Shown here: in pieces, positions 10,346-21,107 of the stretch
Position numbering within the stretch: the first letter of the stretch is position 1
Layout: every line of letters begins with the position of its first letter
Assembly (NCBI GenBank): GCA_964019135.1
Contig: OZ025265.1
Coordinates: forward strand, 1,977,496 to 2,041,495
Length of the DNA stretch: 64,000 nucleotides
From: Arenicola marina
Taxonomy: Eukaryota > Annelida > Polychaeta > Arenicolidae
Direction of reading: 5' to 3'
The notes under the pieces: model-generated
What the model was told of the DNA's origin: nothing
Seen by the model: the letters and a program-made list of their open reading frames with translations, nothing else
The model's database searches: none
Translations under genes and position numbers: made by a program

Positions 10346-10654
10346 TGTGGGGTGGATGGTCGTGGGGTAGGTGTGGGGGTGGATGGGTGTAGCGGTGGAT
10401 GGGCGTGGGGCTTGGTTGGGGTAGGTGTGGGGGTGGAACGAGAGGAAAGGGGGCGGGGCACCTGTAGATGTTTACATAACCATCATGACCGTCTCGGTGC
10501 TCTGTACAGCGGGGATCCGGAAGATGGGAGCTGACATTCAAAGTGATCCATGTCTATCCAACCGGAAACATGGCGAGTCCGCCTAGTTTTACGATAGATT
10601 TGGATGGCTGGAGGATGGGGGCGGGGGGGGGGGGTGGGTGAAGGGGGGTTGTAG
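10346..10654. other. Flanking single-copy sequence, weak start-codon context
   Basis: Plus strand around 10560-10615 has CCGGAAAC followed by ATGGCGAGTCCGCC (A at -3, G at +4), giving a short frame MASPPSFTIDLDGW that runs into poly(G) with no recognisable donor. Noted but not called as a gene. Confidence 0.25.
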
Positions 10655-12868
10655 CCAGCGCCAGGGCCGAGGATGGATTCGAGTTGTTGTCAGGGTCAGG
10701 GGTGAGGATGGAGTCGAGTTGTTGTCAGGGTCAGGGCTGTGGATGGAGGGTTGTTGTTGTCAGGGCCAGGGCTGAAGATGGAGGATTGTTGTTGTCATAG
10801 TTAGGGCTGAGGATGGAAGGGGGGTGTTGTCAGGGTCAGGGCTGAGGATGGAGGGGGCTTGTTGTCAAGGTCTGAGCTGAGGATGTAGGGTTGTTGTTGT
10901 CAGGGTCAGGGCTGTAGATGGAGGGTTGTCGTTGTCAAGGTCAGAGCTGAGGATGGAGGGTTGTTGTTGTCAAGGTCAGGGCTGTAGATGGAGGGTTGTC
11001 GTTGTCAAGGTCAGAGCTGAGGATGGAGGGTTGTTGTTGCCAGGGCCAGGGCTGAGGATGGAGGATTGTTGTTGTCATAGTTAGGGCTTAGGATGGAAGG
11101 GGGTTGTTGTCAGGGGTAGGGCTGAGGATGGAGGGGGCTTGTTGTCAAGGTCAGAGCTGAGGATGGAGGGTTTTTGTTGTCAGGGTCAGGGCTGTGGATG
11201 GAGGGTTGTCGTTGTCAAGGTCAGAGCTGAGGATGGAGGGTTGTTGTTGTCAAGGTCAGGGCTGTAGATGGAGGGTTGTCGTTGTCAGGGTCAGGGCTGT
11301 AGATGGAGGGGGGTTGTTGCCAGGGGTCAGGGCTGAGGATGGAGGAGGGTTGTTGTCAGGGCCAGGGCTGAGGATGAAGGATTGTTGTTGTCAGGGCCCG
11401 GGCTGTGGATGGAGGGTTGTCGTTGTCAGGGTCAGGGCTGTAGATGGAGGGGGGTTGTTGCCAGGGGTCAGGGCTGAGGATGGAGGAGGGTTGTTGTCAG
11501 GGCCAGGGCTGAGGATGAAGGATTGTTGTTGTCAGGGCCAGGGCTGTGGATGGAGGGTTGTCGTTGTCAGGGTCAGGGCTGTAGATGGAGGGGGGTTGTT
11601 GCCAGGGGTCAGGGCTGAGGATGGAGGGGGGTTGTTGTCAGGGCCAGGGCTGTGGATGGAGGGTTGTCGTTGTCAGGGTCAGGGCTGTAGATGGAGGGGG
11701 GTTGTTGCCAGGGGTCAGGGCTGAGGATGGAGGGGGGTTGTTGTCAGGGCCAGGGCTGAGGATGAAGGATTGTTGTTGTCAGGGCCAGGGCTGTGGATGG
11801 AGGGTTGTCGTTGTCAGGGTCAGGGCTGTAGATGGAGGGGGGTTGTTGCCAGGGGTCAGGGCTGAGGATGGAGGAGGGTTGTTGTCAGGGTCAGGGCTGA
11901 GGATAAAGGATTGTTGTTGTCAGGGCCAGGGCTGTAGATGGAGGGGGGTTGTTGCCAGGGGTCAGGGCTGAGGATGGAGGAGGGTTGTTGTCAGGGTCAG
12001 GGCTGAGGATGAAGGATTGTTGTTGTCGGGGCCAGGGCTGTGGATGGAGGGTTGTCGTTGTCAGGGTCAGGGCTGTAGATGGAGGGAAGTTGTTGCCAGG
12101 GGTCAGGGCTGTGGATGGAGGGGGGTTGTTGTCAGGGTCAGGGCTGTAGATGGAGGGGGGTTGTTGCCAGGGGTCAGGGCTGAGGATGGAGGGGGGTTGT
12201 TGTCAGGGCCAGGGCTGAGGATGAAGGATTGTTGTTGTCAGGGCCAGGGCTGTGGATGGAGGGTTGTCGTTATCAGGGTCAGGGCTGTAGATGGAGGGGG
12301 GTTGTTGCCAGGGGTCAGGGCTGAGGACGGAGGAGGGTTGTTGTCAGGGTCAGGGCTGAGGATGAAGGATTGTTGTTGTCGGGGCCAGGGCTGTGGATGG
12401 AGGGTTGTCGTTGTCAGGGTCAGGGCTGTAGATGGAGGGAAGTTGTTGCCAGGGGTCAGCGCTGTCGATGGAGGGGGGTTGTTGTCAGGGTCAGGGCTGT
12501 AGATGGAGGGGGGTTGTTGCCAGGGGTCAGGGCTGAGGATGGAGGGGGGTTGTTGTCAGGGCCAGGGCTGAGGATGAAGGATTGTTGTTGTCAGGGCCAG
12601 GGCTGTGGATGGAGGGTTGTCGTTGTCAGGGTCAGGGCTGTAGATGGAGGGGGGTTGTTGCCAGGGGTCAGGGCTGAGGACGGAGGAGGGTTGTTGTCAG
12701 GGTCAGGGCTGAGGATGAAGGATTGTTGTTGTCGGGGCCAGGGCTGTGGATGGAGGGTTGTCGTTGTCAGGGTCAGGGCTGTAGATGGAGGGAAGTTGTT
12801 GCCAGGGGTCAGGGCTGTGGATGGAGGGGGGTTGTTGTCAGGGGACAGGGCTGACGACGGAGGGCTGT
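10655..12868. repeat. Minisatellite, 35-bp monomer with 141- and 353-bp higher-order units
   Basis: About 63 monomers of 35-36 bases built around TTGTTGTCAGGGTCAGGGCT and gaggatggagg. The variant AGATGGAGGGGGG recurs at 11301, 11442 and 11583, then at 11689, 11830 and so on: steps of 141 (four monomers), with 106 or 71 where monomers are missing. A larger block recurs at 353 bases (GTTGTCGGGGCCAG near 12020, 12373, 12726). Three nested periods record successive unequal exchanges. Confidence 0.95.
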
Positions 12869-12961
12869 TGTTTTCACAGCTCTCTAGCCGAGCTGTACCA
12901 AGGGAACGGTTGCAGCAGGTTGGGAAAACAAATTCGATATTCCCCATTCAAACACAAATAC

Positions 12962-13082
12962 CTTCATAATAGTCTCCACCGGGAAGTCTTATCACGATGT
13001 TCTTGGACCGTTTTGACATAAATATTTGCGGTTGCCCGCCGTGCACGGCGTCTCGGAGTAACATGCTGGCTTCATCCGCCAT
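12962..13082 (-). CDS. Candidate first coding exon, unknown protein
   Basis: ATG at 13082 lies in GGGAAGATGGCGG, an optimal start context that is also a YY1 element. The frame runs 40 codons plus one base: MADEASMLLRDAVHGGQPQ, then a basic segment SKRSKNIVIRLPGGDYYE. It ends at GAAG|GTATTT, a reasonable donor; without splicing the frame stops four codons later. Upstream sequence is CpG-rich with a perfect CRE. The NIVIRLPGGDYYEG segment has a hydrophobic/Gly pattern loosely like the start of an Sm fold, but this is only an impression. The 35-bp array would lie in the first intron. Confidence 0.4.
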
Positions 13083-13240
13083 CTTCCCGTTCCATTCTCC
13101 TGCCCGGTGGCGTTCTCCCGGGTTGCGGCGCCACTGGGGCGCCAGTGTGCCAAGAAGGTGGTCTCAAAGTGGTGCCAACGCGGCGTCAACGTGGCGTCAG
13201 CGTGACGTCAGCGTGGCGTCAGCGTGGCGTCAGCGTGGCG
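13083..13240 (-). promoter_or_regulatory. CpG-rich promoter candidate
   Basis: GC- and CpG-rich sequence directly upstream of the ATG at 13082. It includes CACTGG-ggcg-CCAGTG (13130-13145, inverted repeat) and a perfect CRE TGACGTCA (13203-13210) about 120 bases from the start codon. The adjoining 11-bp array supplies many CGTCA half-sites. No TATA box. Confidence 0.4.
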
Positions 13241-13437
13241 TCAGCGTGGCGTCAGCGTGGCGTTAGCGTGGCTTCAGCGTGGCGTCAGCGTGGCGCCAGC
13301 GTGGCGTCCGCGTGGCGTCAGCGTGGCGTTAGCGTGGCTTCAGCGTGGCGTCAGCGTGGCGTTAGCGTGGCTTCAGCGTGGCGTCAGCGTGGCGTTAGCG
13401 TGGCGTCAGCGTTGTGCTAACGTGGCGTCAACCCGGC
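13185..13437. repeat. Minisatellite, 11-bp unit x about 23
   Basis: Units GTCAGCGTGGC with variants (gttagcgtggc, ttcagcgtggc). Each consensus unit includes GCGTCA, the CREB/ATF half-site core, in the same orientation, and one unit has become a full CRE (13203). The array lies immediately upstream of the minus-strand start exon. Confidence 0.9.
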
Positions 13438-14017
13438 GCCAATGTGAAGACGATGGTGCAAACTTTATTATTGCCTTCAATCCTTCCGACGTGGTGTCAC
13501 GATTACATGGCGTAGTGAGACCCGTATGTCAAATGTCACAAGCGTCGCACCGTGGTGTCAGACATCACATATTTCCAATGTGTGTGTTCGACTTATTTTA
13601 CACCAGCGTGGTGCTGGCTATATCCATGATTGGAACCAAGGCTTACATTAGATGCCGTTTCCTATAACACAGACAATGGTCAATACGCGGTCACATGACG
13701 TCCATCAGCAATGCCACAATGTATATATGTATAATTCAAACAATCACATGCCCCGAGAACTGGTCTGCCCGTGTCGTAATACAAACACATGCAGCGTCCG
13801 TTAGCGAAGCGGGGGGGACAAACATGTCCCGGAGACTGATCCCTTATCCATGCAGCTCAGTATGCATCATTGCAGGCGTTAGTGACATGATTAGCGAAGG
13901 TCCAATGATCCTTTCACTATAACTATACCCAGAACAATACACAAATATACAGCGCTGTGGATTATTAAAGAGCACTGTGCCCATAACCAACACTGTGTAA
14001 TAATTAAGGTCGTCCTG
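13438..14017. other. Single-copy sequence, no gene seen
   Basis: No splice-bounded open frame or promoter cluster stands out. Short AT tract at 13720. Confidence 0.4.
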
Positions 14018-14572
14018 CCTCAGCCATCAGTGAGTGACAGCCAACATGCTGACAGCGCTGCCTCAGCAATCAGTGAGTGACAGCCAACATGCTGACAGCG
14101 CTACCTCAGCAATCAGTGAGTGACAGCCAACATGCTGACAGCGCTGCCTCAGCAATCAGTGAGTGACAGCCAACATGCTGAGAGCGCTGCCTCAGCAATC
14201 AGTGAGTGACAGCCAACATGCTGACAGCGCTACCTCAGCAATCAGTGAGTGACAGCCAACATGCTGACAGCGCTGCCTCAGCAATCAGTGAGTGACAGCC
14301 AACATGCTGACAGCGCTACCTCAGCAATCAGTGAGTGACAGCCAACATGCTGACAGCGCTACCTCAGCAATCAGTGAGTGACAGCCAACATGCTGACAGC
14401 GCTGCCTCAGCAATCAGTGAGTGACAGCCAACATGCTGACAGCGCTACCTCAGCAATCAGTGAGTGACAGCCAACATGCTGACAGCGCTGCCTCAGCAAT
14501 CAGTGAGTGACAGCCAACATGCTGACAGCGCTGCCTCAGCAATCAGTGAGCCAACATGCTGACAGCGCTACC
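14018..14572. repeat. Minisatellite, 43-bp unit x about 13
   Basis: Exact 43-base period (CCAACATGCTGACAGCGCTG at 14041, 14084 and onward) with only a G/A alternation (gctgcc or gctacc) between units. The last unit has an eight-base deletion (gtgagccaac), marking the array edge. Confidence 0.95.
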
Positions 14573-15335
14573 CCCCCTTGGTTAACCAGACTGGACATCA
14601 TCACACACACTGAAATAGCAGCACCATGGCTGTTAGTTACTGTTGCAGGTCGCCCCCCGGCCAGTAACCAAGGGCAGAGTGCTAACGTCATCCGAGTAAT
14701 TGCTTCCACTGCTTGACGCGCTTGTTCGCGCTCGCTCTTCGCCTTAACGCTGGCTTCCAGATTCAAGGTGAAATTCAAAGGTACAATCTGTCCGGCGTGT
14801 GTACGGGGTTCAGCAAGCCTCGTGCTGCTTGCGGCGTACTGACTCGCAGACAGACTATATAAGAACACGTATATATATATATATGCATAAATTATGTAAA
14901 TGGCGCATGCATTGAGTATAGCAGTGTCGCAAAGGTGACAATTGTCGGACTCGCGCGAGAGGAGGGCGCCGGCACGAGAGTCTCGCGAGAGTTTCGAGAC
15001 AGTATGGAAAGTGGTCAAGGGGCGTGCGTTTGGAGAGGATGGGGAGGAGGGGGTTCCATGGTGCGGGGCGTGGGGTAGGAGCGGGGAGGGGGGCGGGGCC
15101 TGGCGGAAGCAGTGTCGATGGGCGTGAAGGGAATCCACTTAAGGCTGAGTCTATGGCCGTGGTGCCTTGTATCTAGATGGCAATGCAAAGAGCATTCCAG
15201 CACCGCGGGACAGCCATCCAGATAATGATCTCGCTATTCGGTGTGTGAATAGGGAGCCCCCGGCCCGACTGTGACACACCACGGGATATAGCAAATAGCA
15301 ACCTTCAAGAAATGATTGTCGTTGGGTGGGGGACA
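14573..15335. other. CpG-rich island with TATA and BANP motifs, no firm exon
   Basis: The plus strand has TATATAAG at about 14863 followed by (TA)n. About 30 bases further is ATGGCGCATGCATTGAG with an AAAG|GTGACA donor-like end (12 codons). A BANP decamer lies at 14981-14990, and 45 bases beyond it an ATGGAAAGTGG start context near 15003. On the minus strand a frame is open across 14620-14860. The sequence looks promoter-like, but no single gene model is compelling. Confidence 0.35.
14981..14990. promoter_or_regulatory. BANP/CGCG element
   Basis: Perfect palindrome TCTCGCGAGA, the CGCG promoter element bound by BANP in vertebrates. It lies in a CpG-rich stretch (14940-15010). Two more copies occur at 44220 and 44268. 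Confidence 0.5.
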
Positions 15336-15662
15336 TTATTGCCTAAATGACGCAATGACATTTGAAGGTCGTACGAATGAAATTGAGAGTGTAACCATGC
15401 GGCGTTTATGCAATTGCTGTTTTGCAAATGAACATAATCTCAACGAATTTAATCTCCAGAAGCAGTAGAACGTAGTGTAGCTTGGCGAAATATCAATTAT
15501 GAGTAGATACGACTTGTCAACAATATGGGCATAGGGGACTCCTGGCGAAGGAATACAGTTTCTGCAAAGGAATGCACTCCCGAGTATACTTGCTATGGAG
15601 AAATGCGTTTTCGGTGAAGCTTTTACAGAGGAACTTGACATTTTCCGGGGCGTCGCGCTCAT
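15336..15662 (-). CDS. Candidate 5' exon with eh1-like motif (possible transcription factor)
   Basis: The frame from ATG 15662 (G at -3) begins MSATPRKMSSSSVKASPK and continues THFSIASILGSAF. FSIASIL fits the engrailed-homology-1 pattern (F-S-I-x-x-I-L) that recruits Groucho/TLE and sits near the N-terminus of many homeobox and other repressors. The frame is open upstream to another ATG at 15746 and downstream to TAA 15336-15338 (108 codons). Sequence after the first 35 codons is less convincing and may be intron; a GTATAC donor-like site lies just inside the motif. The upstream region is pyrimidine-rich like a 5' UTR. No homeodomain was found in the window. Confidence 0.3.
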   Translation of the reverse strand: MSATPRKMSSSSVKASPKTHFSIASILGSAFLCRNCIPSPGVPYAHIVDKSYLLIIDISPSYTTFYCFWRLNSLRLCSFAKQQLHKRRMVTLSISFVRPSNVIASFRQ

Positions 15663-15984
15663 TTCAATCTCGACAACTCTACTCTGCACCCTACCGCCAC
15701 TTATTGAGAAGAACAGAGACTGAGAGAGAGAGCGCCCATAATACATTCGCTGATTAATTAAGGCGACATTTTATTTCTACTAACTAAGCTATAATAAAAT
15801 GGTGATTTTTACACTAAGTTTCTCTGTTTTGTCTGTTCACCAGCTTCCATTCTTTGCATTCCTTCCAACGAGAATAAAGAAAAGAAATCGAAACACTGAC
15901 GTAGATTCAGCTCTTACAACTATTTCGAACCGGTAATACGAAAAGTGCGGAATATAATTGCATTTTCAGTAGCTTACAAAAACT
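15663..15984. other. AT-rich flank, no gene seen
   Basis: The segment 15690-15745 is CT-rich on the minus strand, consistent with a 5' UTR or initiator for the preceding candidate. The rest is AT-rich and without candidate exons. Confidence 0.35.
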
Positions 15985-16145
15985 AAAGTATGAACCCTGT
16001 GTCGGTAGTAATAAAATACGAAAGTACATGACCTCGGTGTTAGTAGTAATACAAAACGGAAATATGACGTCGGTATCAACAGTAGTAAAATAAGGAAGTA
16101 TATAACCTCAGTATGTCAGTAGTACTAAAACACGGAAGCATGCAG
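15985..16145. repeat. Degenerate tandem repeat, about 40-bp unit x 4
   Basis: Four diverged units share cggt, AGTAGTAATAAAA, acggaagtat and gacctc at intervals of about 36-42 bases. Divergence marks it as an old array. Confidence 0.7.
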
Positions 16146-16324
16146 CAGCCAGGTTCTCCTTTCTTCCGGGTTCTCGGTGCCGCCTTACTTTGTACCCAGT
16201 TCCCTCCAATTGTAGCTGGCGCTGGACTTGGCCCTCCATGCTACAGCCTAGCCACAAGTCCTGCTAATCCAGATCTCTTAAATTCCGACTCGCCCGCGAT
16301 AACGTCCCGAGCGCTTGGCTACAG

Positions 16325-16342
16325 TGACGTCACGGTGACGTA
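16325..16342 (+). promoter_or_regulatory. Tandem CRE
   Basis: TGACGTCA at 16325-16332 followed after three bases by TGACGTAG at 16336-16343. Paired CREs are typical of CREB/ATF-bound promoters. ETS-like CCGGAA motifs lie at about 16352 and 16392. Confidence 0.45.
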
Positions 16343-16714
16343 GCCAGGATGATCCGGAACACAAGGATGTGGAGGGACCGGGATCATCTCCGCCGGAAGG
16401 TCAAGAGGCGATAAGCGGGACTAATTTGCGACTTTTATGGCTTTTTAAGCCGAGTTCTCAATGGGGGAGGAGGAAGCTCACCCCCCCCCCCCTCTCTCCA
16501 CCCCCTACTCCATCAAGTCTCGCCCCCAAAGTCTCGCTCTCCAAGTCTCGCCTTGGAGAAGGCCCTCGCTCGGCTTCATAAATTTCCTCAGAACTGTGCC
16601 TGCATCCTGACCCAGTCCTTTCCAAATCTTAACCCCCGCAGCTGCAACAATCCTGTTTGTTTTTTGCTGCTGAGATAAATGCGAACTGAGATCGCTTAGA
16701 CGGCTGCAGATCCG
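16343..16714. other. Single-copy sequence, no firm gene
   Basis: Contains a poly(C) run (16482-16493) and three copies of AAGTCTCGC at about 16517-16553. No exon supported. Confidence 0.35.
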
Positions 16715-16824
16715 CCATGCCCAGTCAATTCAGATCCACCAACGGCGGGGGAGTTATGTCTAATGTAGCCATCACGGCCACAACATGAATATACATCCTG
16801 GCACCGGTTGGTAAACAGACCAAG
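16715..16824. repeat. Array spacer copy 1 (others at 17310-17402 and 18552-18662)
   Basis: A non-repetitive spacer of about 110 bases (GATGCCCAGTCAATTCAGAT ... ggtaaacagaccaag) precedes each of three sub-arrays at 16712, 17310 and 18552. Copy 2 lacks an internal stretch of about 20 bases (agttatgtctaatgtagcc). The spacer plus its following 31-bp units is therefore the duplicated unit, with block lengths of about 600, 1240 and 1770 bases. Confidence 0.85.
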
Positions 16825-19800
16825 AACGTGGGTGGAGAAAGGGGGATCCCGGGGGGACATGGGTGAAGAGAGGGGGATCCCCGGGGGGACGTGGGTGGAG
16901 AGAGGGGGATCCCGGGGGACGTGGCTGAGAGGGGGATCCCGGGGGGACGTGGGTGGAGAGAGGGGATCCCGGGGTGACGTGGGTGGAGAGGGGGTTCCCG
17001 CGGGGACGTGGGTGGAGAGAGGGAATCCCGGGGGGACGTGGGTGGAGAGAGGGGGATCCCGGGGGGACGTGGGTGGAGAGAGGGGGATCCCGGGGGGACG
17101 TGGGTGGAGAGGGGGATTCCGGGGGAACATGGGTGGAGAGAGGGGGATCCCGCGGGGACGTGGGTGGAGAGAGGGGGATCCCGGGGGGACGTGGGTGGAG
17201 AGAGGGGGATCCCGGGGGGACGTGGGTGGAGAGAGGGGGATCCCGGGGGGACGTGGGTGGAGATAGGGAATCCCGGGGGGACGTGGGTGGAGAGAGGGGG
17301 ATCCCGGCGGGATGCCCAGTCAATTCAGATCCACCAACGGCGGGGGATCACGGCCACAACATGAATATACATCCTGGCACCGGTTGGTAAACAGACCAAG
17401 AACGTGGGTGGAGAAAGGGGGATCCCGGGGGGACATGGGTGAGGAGAGGGGGATCCCCGGGGGGACGTGGGTGGAGAGAGGGGGATCCCGGGGGACGTGG
17501 GTGAAGAGAGGGGGATCCCGGGGGGACGTGGGTGGAGAGAGGGGATCCCGGGGTGACGTGGGTGGAGAGGGGGATCCCGCGGGGACGTGGGTGGAGAGAG
17601 GGGGATCCCGGGGGGACGTATGTGGAGAGAGGGGGATCCCGGGGGGACGTGGGTGGAGAGAGGGGATCCCGGGGGAAGTGGGTGGAGTGAGGGGGATCCC
17701 GGGGGGACGTGGGTGGAGAGAGGGGGATCCCGGGGGGACGTAGGTGGAGAGAGGGGAATCCCGGGGGGACGTGGGTGGAGAGAGGGGGATCCCGGGGGGA
17801 CGTGGGTGGAGAGAGGGGGATCCCGGGGGGACGTGGGTGGAGAGAGGGGGATCCCGGGGGGACGTGGGTGGAGAGAGGGGGATCCCGGGGGGACGTGGGT
17901 GGAGAGGGGGATCCCGGGGGGAAGTGGGTGGAGAGGGGGATCCCGGGGGGACGTGGGTGGAGAGGGGGATCCCGGGGGGACGTAGGTGGAGTGAGGAGGA
18001 TCCCGGGGGGACGTGGGTGGAGAGGGGGATCCCGGGGGGACGTGGGTGGAGTGAGGGGGATCCCGAGGGGACGTGGGTGAAGAAAGGGGGATCCCGGAGG
18101 GACGTGGGTGGAGAGAGGGATCCCGGGGGGACGTGGGTGGAGAGAGGGGGATCCCGGGGGGACGTGGGTGGACAGAGGGAATCCCGGGGGGACGTGGGTG
18201 GAGAGAAGGGGATCCCGGGGGGAAGTGGGTGGAGAGGGGGATCCCGGGGGGAAGTGGGTGGAGAGGGGGATCCCGGGGGGACGTGGGTGGAGAGGGGGAT
18301 CCCGGGGGGACGTAGGTGGAGTGAGGAGGATCCCGGGGGGACGTGGGTGGAGAGGGGGATCCCGGGGGGACGTGGGTGGAGTGAGGGGGATCCCGAGGGG
18401 ACGTGGGTGAAGAAAGGGGGATCCCGGAGGGACGTGGGTGGAGAGAGGGATCCCGGGGGGACGTGGGTGGAGAGAGGGGGATCCCGGGGGGACGTGGGTG
18501 GACAGAGGGAATCCCGGGGGGACGTGGGTGGAGAGAAGGGGACCCCGGGGGGATGCCCAGTCAATTCAGATCCACCAACGGCGGGGGAGTTATGTCTAAT
18601 GTAGCCATCACGGCCACAACATGAATATACATCCTGGCACCGGTTGGTAAACAGACCAAGAACGTGGGTGGAGAAAGGGGGATCCCGGGGGGACATGGGT
18701 GAAGAGAGGGGGATCCCCGGGGGGACGTGGGTGGAGAGAGGGGGATCCCGGGGGACGTGGGTGGAGAGAGGGGGATCCCGGGGGGACGTGGGTGGAGAGA
18801 GGGGATCCCGGGGTGACGTGGGTGGAGAGGGGGATCCCGCGGGGACGTGGGTGGAGAGGGGGATCCCGGGGGGACGTGGGTGGAGTGAGGAGGATCCCGG
18901 GGGGACGTGGGTGGAGAGGGGGATCCCGGGGGGACATGGGTGGAGTGAGGGGGATCCCGAGGGGACGTGGGTGGAGAGAGGGGGATCCCGGGGGGACGTG
19001 GGTGGAGAGAGGGGATCCCGGGGGGACGTGGGTGGAGAGAAGGGGATCCCGGGGGGACATGGGTGGAGAGAGGGGGATCCCGGGGGGACGTGGGTGGAGA
19101 GAGGGGGATCTCGGGGGGACATGGGTGGAGAGAGGGGGATCCCGGGGGGACGTGGGTGGAGTGAGGGATCCCGGGGGGACGTGGGTGGAGAGAGGGGGAT
19201 CCCGGGGGGACGTGGGTGGAGAGAGGGGATCCCGGGGGGACGTGGGTGGAGAGAAGGGGATCCCGGGGGGACATGGGTGGAGAGAGGGGGATCCCGGGGG
19301 GACGTGGGTGGAGAGAGGGGGATCTCGGGGGGACATGGGTGGAGAGAGGGGGATCCCGGGGGGACGTGGGTGGAGTGAGGGATCCCGGGGGGACGTGGGT
19401 GGAGAGAGGGGGATCCCGGGGGGACGTGGGTGGAGAGAGGGGGATCCCGGGGGGACGTGGGTGGAGAGACAGGGATCCCGGGGGGACGTGGGTGGAGAGA
19501 GGGGGATCACGGGGGGACGTGGGTGGAGAGAGGGGGATCCCGGGGGGACGTGGGTGGAGAGAGGGGGATCCCGGGGGGACGTGGGTGGAGAGAGGGGGAT
19601 CCCGGGGGGACGTGGGTGGAGAGAGGGGATCCCGGGGGGACGTGGGTGGAGAGAAGGGGATCCCGGGGGGACATGGGTGGAGAGAGGGGGATCCCGGGGG
19701 GACGTGGGTGGAGAGAGGGGGATCTCGGGGGGACGTGGGTGGAGAGAGGGGGATCCCGGGGGGACGTGGGTGGAGAGACAGGGATCCCGGGGGGACGTGG

Positions 19801-20320
19801 GTGGAGAGAGGGGGATCACGGGGGGACGTGGGTGGAGAGAGGGGGATCCCGGGGGGACGTGGGTGGAGAGAGGGGGATTCCGGGGGGACGTGGGTGGAGA
19901 GAGGGGGATCCCGGGGAGACGTGGGTGGAGAGAGGGGGATCCTGGGGGGACGTGGGTGGAGAGTGAGGGAGCCTGGGGGACGTGGGTGGAGAGAGGGGGC
20001 TCCCGGGGGAACATGGGTGGAGAGAGGGGGATCCCGGGGGGACGTGGGTGGAGAGAGGGGGATCCCGGGAGGGCATGGGTGGAGGGAGGGGGATCCCGGG
20101 GGTACGTGGGTGGAGAGAGGGGGATCCCGGGGGGATGTGGGTTGAGAGAGGGGGATCCGGGGGGACGTGGGTGGAGAGAGGGGGATCCCGGGGGGACGTG
20201 GGTGGAGAGAGGGGGATCCCGGGGGGATGTGGGTTGAGAGAGGGGGATCCGGGGGTACGTGGGTGGAGAGAGGGGGACCCCGGGGGGACGTGGGTGGAGA
20301 GAGGGGGATCCTGGGGGGAC
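16825..20320. repeat. Composite minisatellite, 31-bp unit x about 105
   Basis: Units GGGGGACGTGGGTGGAGAGA plus gggggatcccg, 31 bases, each with overlapping BamHI and SmaI palindromes (GGATCCCGGG). Single-base length variants are frequent. The array is split into three blocks by a unique spacer. Within it, a block of about 330 bases is duplicated (landmark cgtaggtggagtgaggagga at 17981 and 18311). Several 300-600 codon frames in both strands are by-products of the stop-free unit. Confidence 0.95.
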
Positions 20321-20325
20321 GTAAC

Positions 20326-20379
20326 CTTCCGCCGCTTTAGCAGTTCATCCAGGAAATAGTCGTACATCAAAGTTGTTTT
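20326..20379 (-). CDS. Candidate small internal exon
   Basis: On the minus strand an acceptor (tttgtccctttta ... cactag, AG at 20381-20380) is followed by 18 open codons, KTTLMYDYFLDELLKRRK, ending AAG|GTTACG at the array edge. Upstream of the acceptor the same frame is closed by that TAG. A second frame through the region, from ATGGCTACACTAG, reads MATLENNFDVRLFPG and stops. Composition looks coding but the donor is weak and the exon short. If real, the 31-bp array is intronic. Confidence 0.25.
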
Positions 20380-20543
20380 CTAGTGTAGCCATTAAAAGGG
20401 ACAAAGTGTTGAAATCCAGGAATCTTAGTCACGCACTAACAATGATGAATAATACGAGGGTGAGCTGCACTCCCCCCGGGCGGTGAGGGAGACACCAGAC
20501 CACTTGGTCCGATTGCCTGCACCGGATGGCACCGCATTTCAAT

Positions 20544-20562
20544 CCCACAGTAGGAGGCGCCA
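20544..20562 (+). promoter_or_regulatory. CTCF-like site
   Basis: CCACAGTAGGAGGCGCCAC matches the CTCF core on the plus strand. Confidence 0.4.
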
Positions 20563-21090
20563 CTGACGGCAGGCATTTTAGCAAAGCTTTAATGAATAGA
20601 GCCGGACGTGGCTCCACCCCTGTATCACCATGTGGGCGCGAAAATGGCTTAAAATGCCAATACTTTTTACCCCAGTATCGTATTAGCTGTGTATGAGCAG
20701 GGCAGACCCCCATGAGGGGTTTCCCCCCGGGGGGTTGGGGGTCCCTTAATGCCACCCATATCACTATAGTAACGCCACGCGTCTACCGATGTAAGAGGGA
20801 TAAATAAGTTAGGAGCCGTTGGGGTTGATTGAGAGCCGCGTATATACACAACACCCCGACCTCCAGTCAGTCGTCCACAGCCCATAAACATGTCGGTGAG
20901 ACAAACAGGAAGCATGGGATGATAACGTCATCAGCCACGCAACGTGGTGAGGAAAAGTGGTAAAATGATAACGACTGAGTGGTTTGCCACTCCGCCATGG
21001 CCAGATTGATCGATGTAAATCAATCGACAAGTGGGGAACAATGTTAAACTGTTGGCCATTGGAATAAACACTGTCTATAAGGAATGTAAG

Positions 21091-21107
21091 CAGCGCCATC
21101 TAGTTGG
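21091..21107 (-). promoter_or_regulatory. CTCF-like site
   Basis: Minus strand CCAACTAGATGGCGCTG matches CCASYAGRKGGCGC closely. It faces the opposite way to the site at 20544. Confidence 0.4.

Noticed and set aside
8665-10541. Two overlapping minus-strand frames of about 600 codons (Pro/His/Thr-rich)
   Set aside because: They run through 27- and 49-bp tandem arrays whose units have no stop codons; 49 is not a multiple of three and two frames are equally open.
13980-14600. Possible coding repeat from ATGCTGACAGCGCTG
   Set aside because: 43-bp period breaks the frame at each unit; it is a minisatellite.
16696-20370. Many 100-600 codon frames on both strands (Gly/Arg/Asp or Pro/Ser-rich)
   Set aside because: Products of the stop-free 31-bp array; every frame is open and none has splice or start evidence apart from the tiny exon candidate at the right edge.
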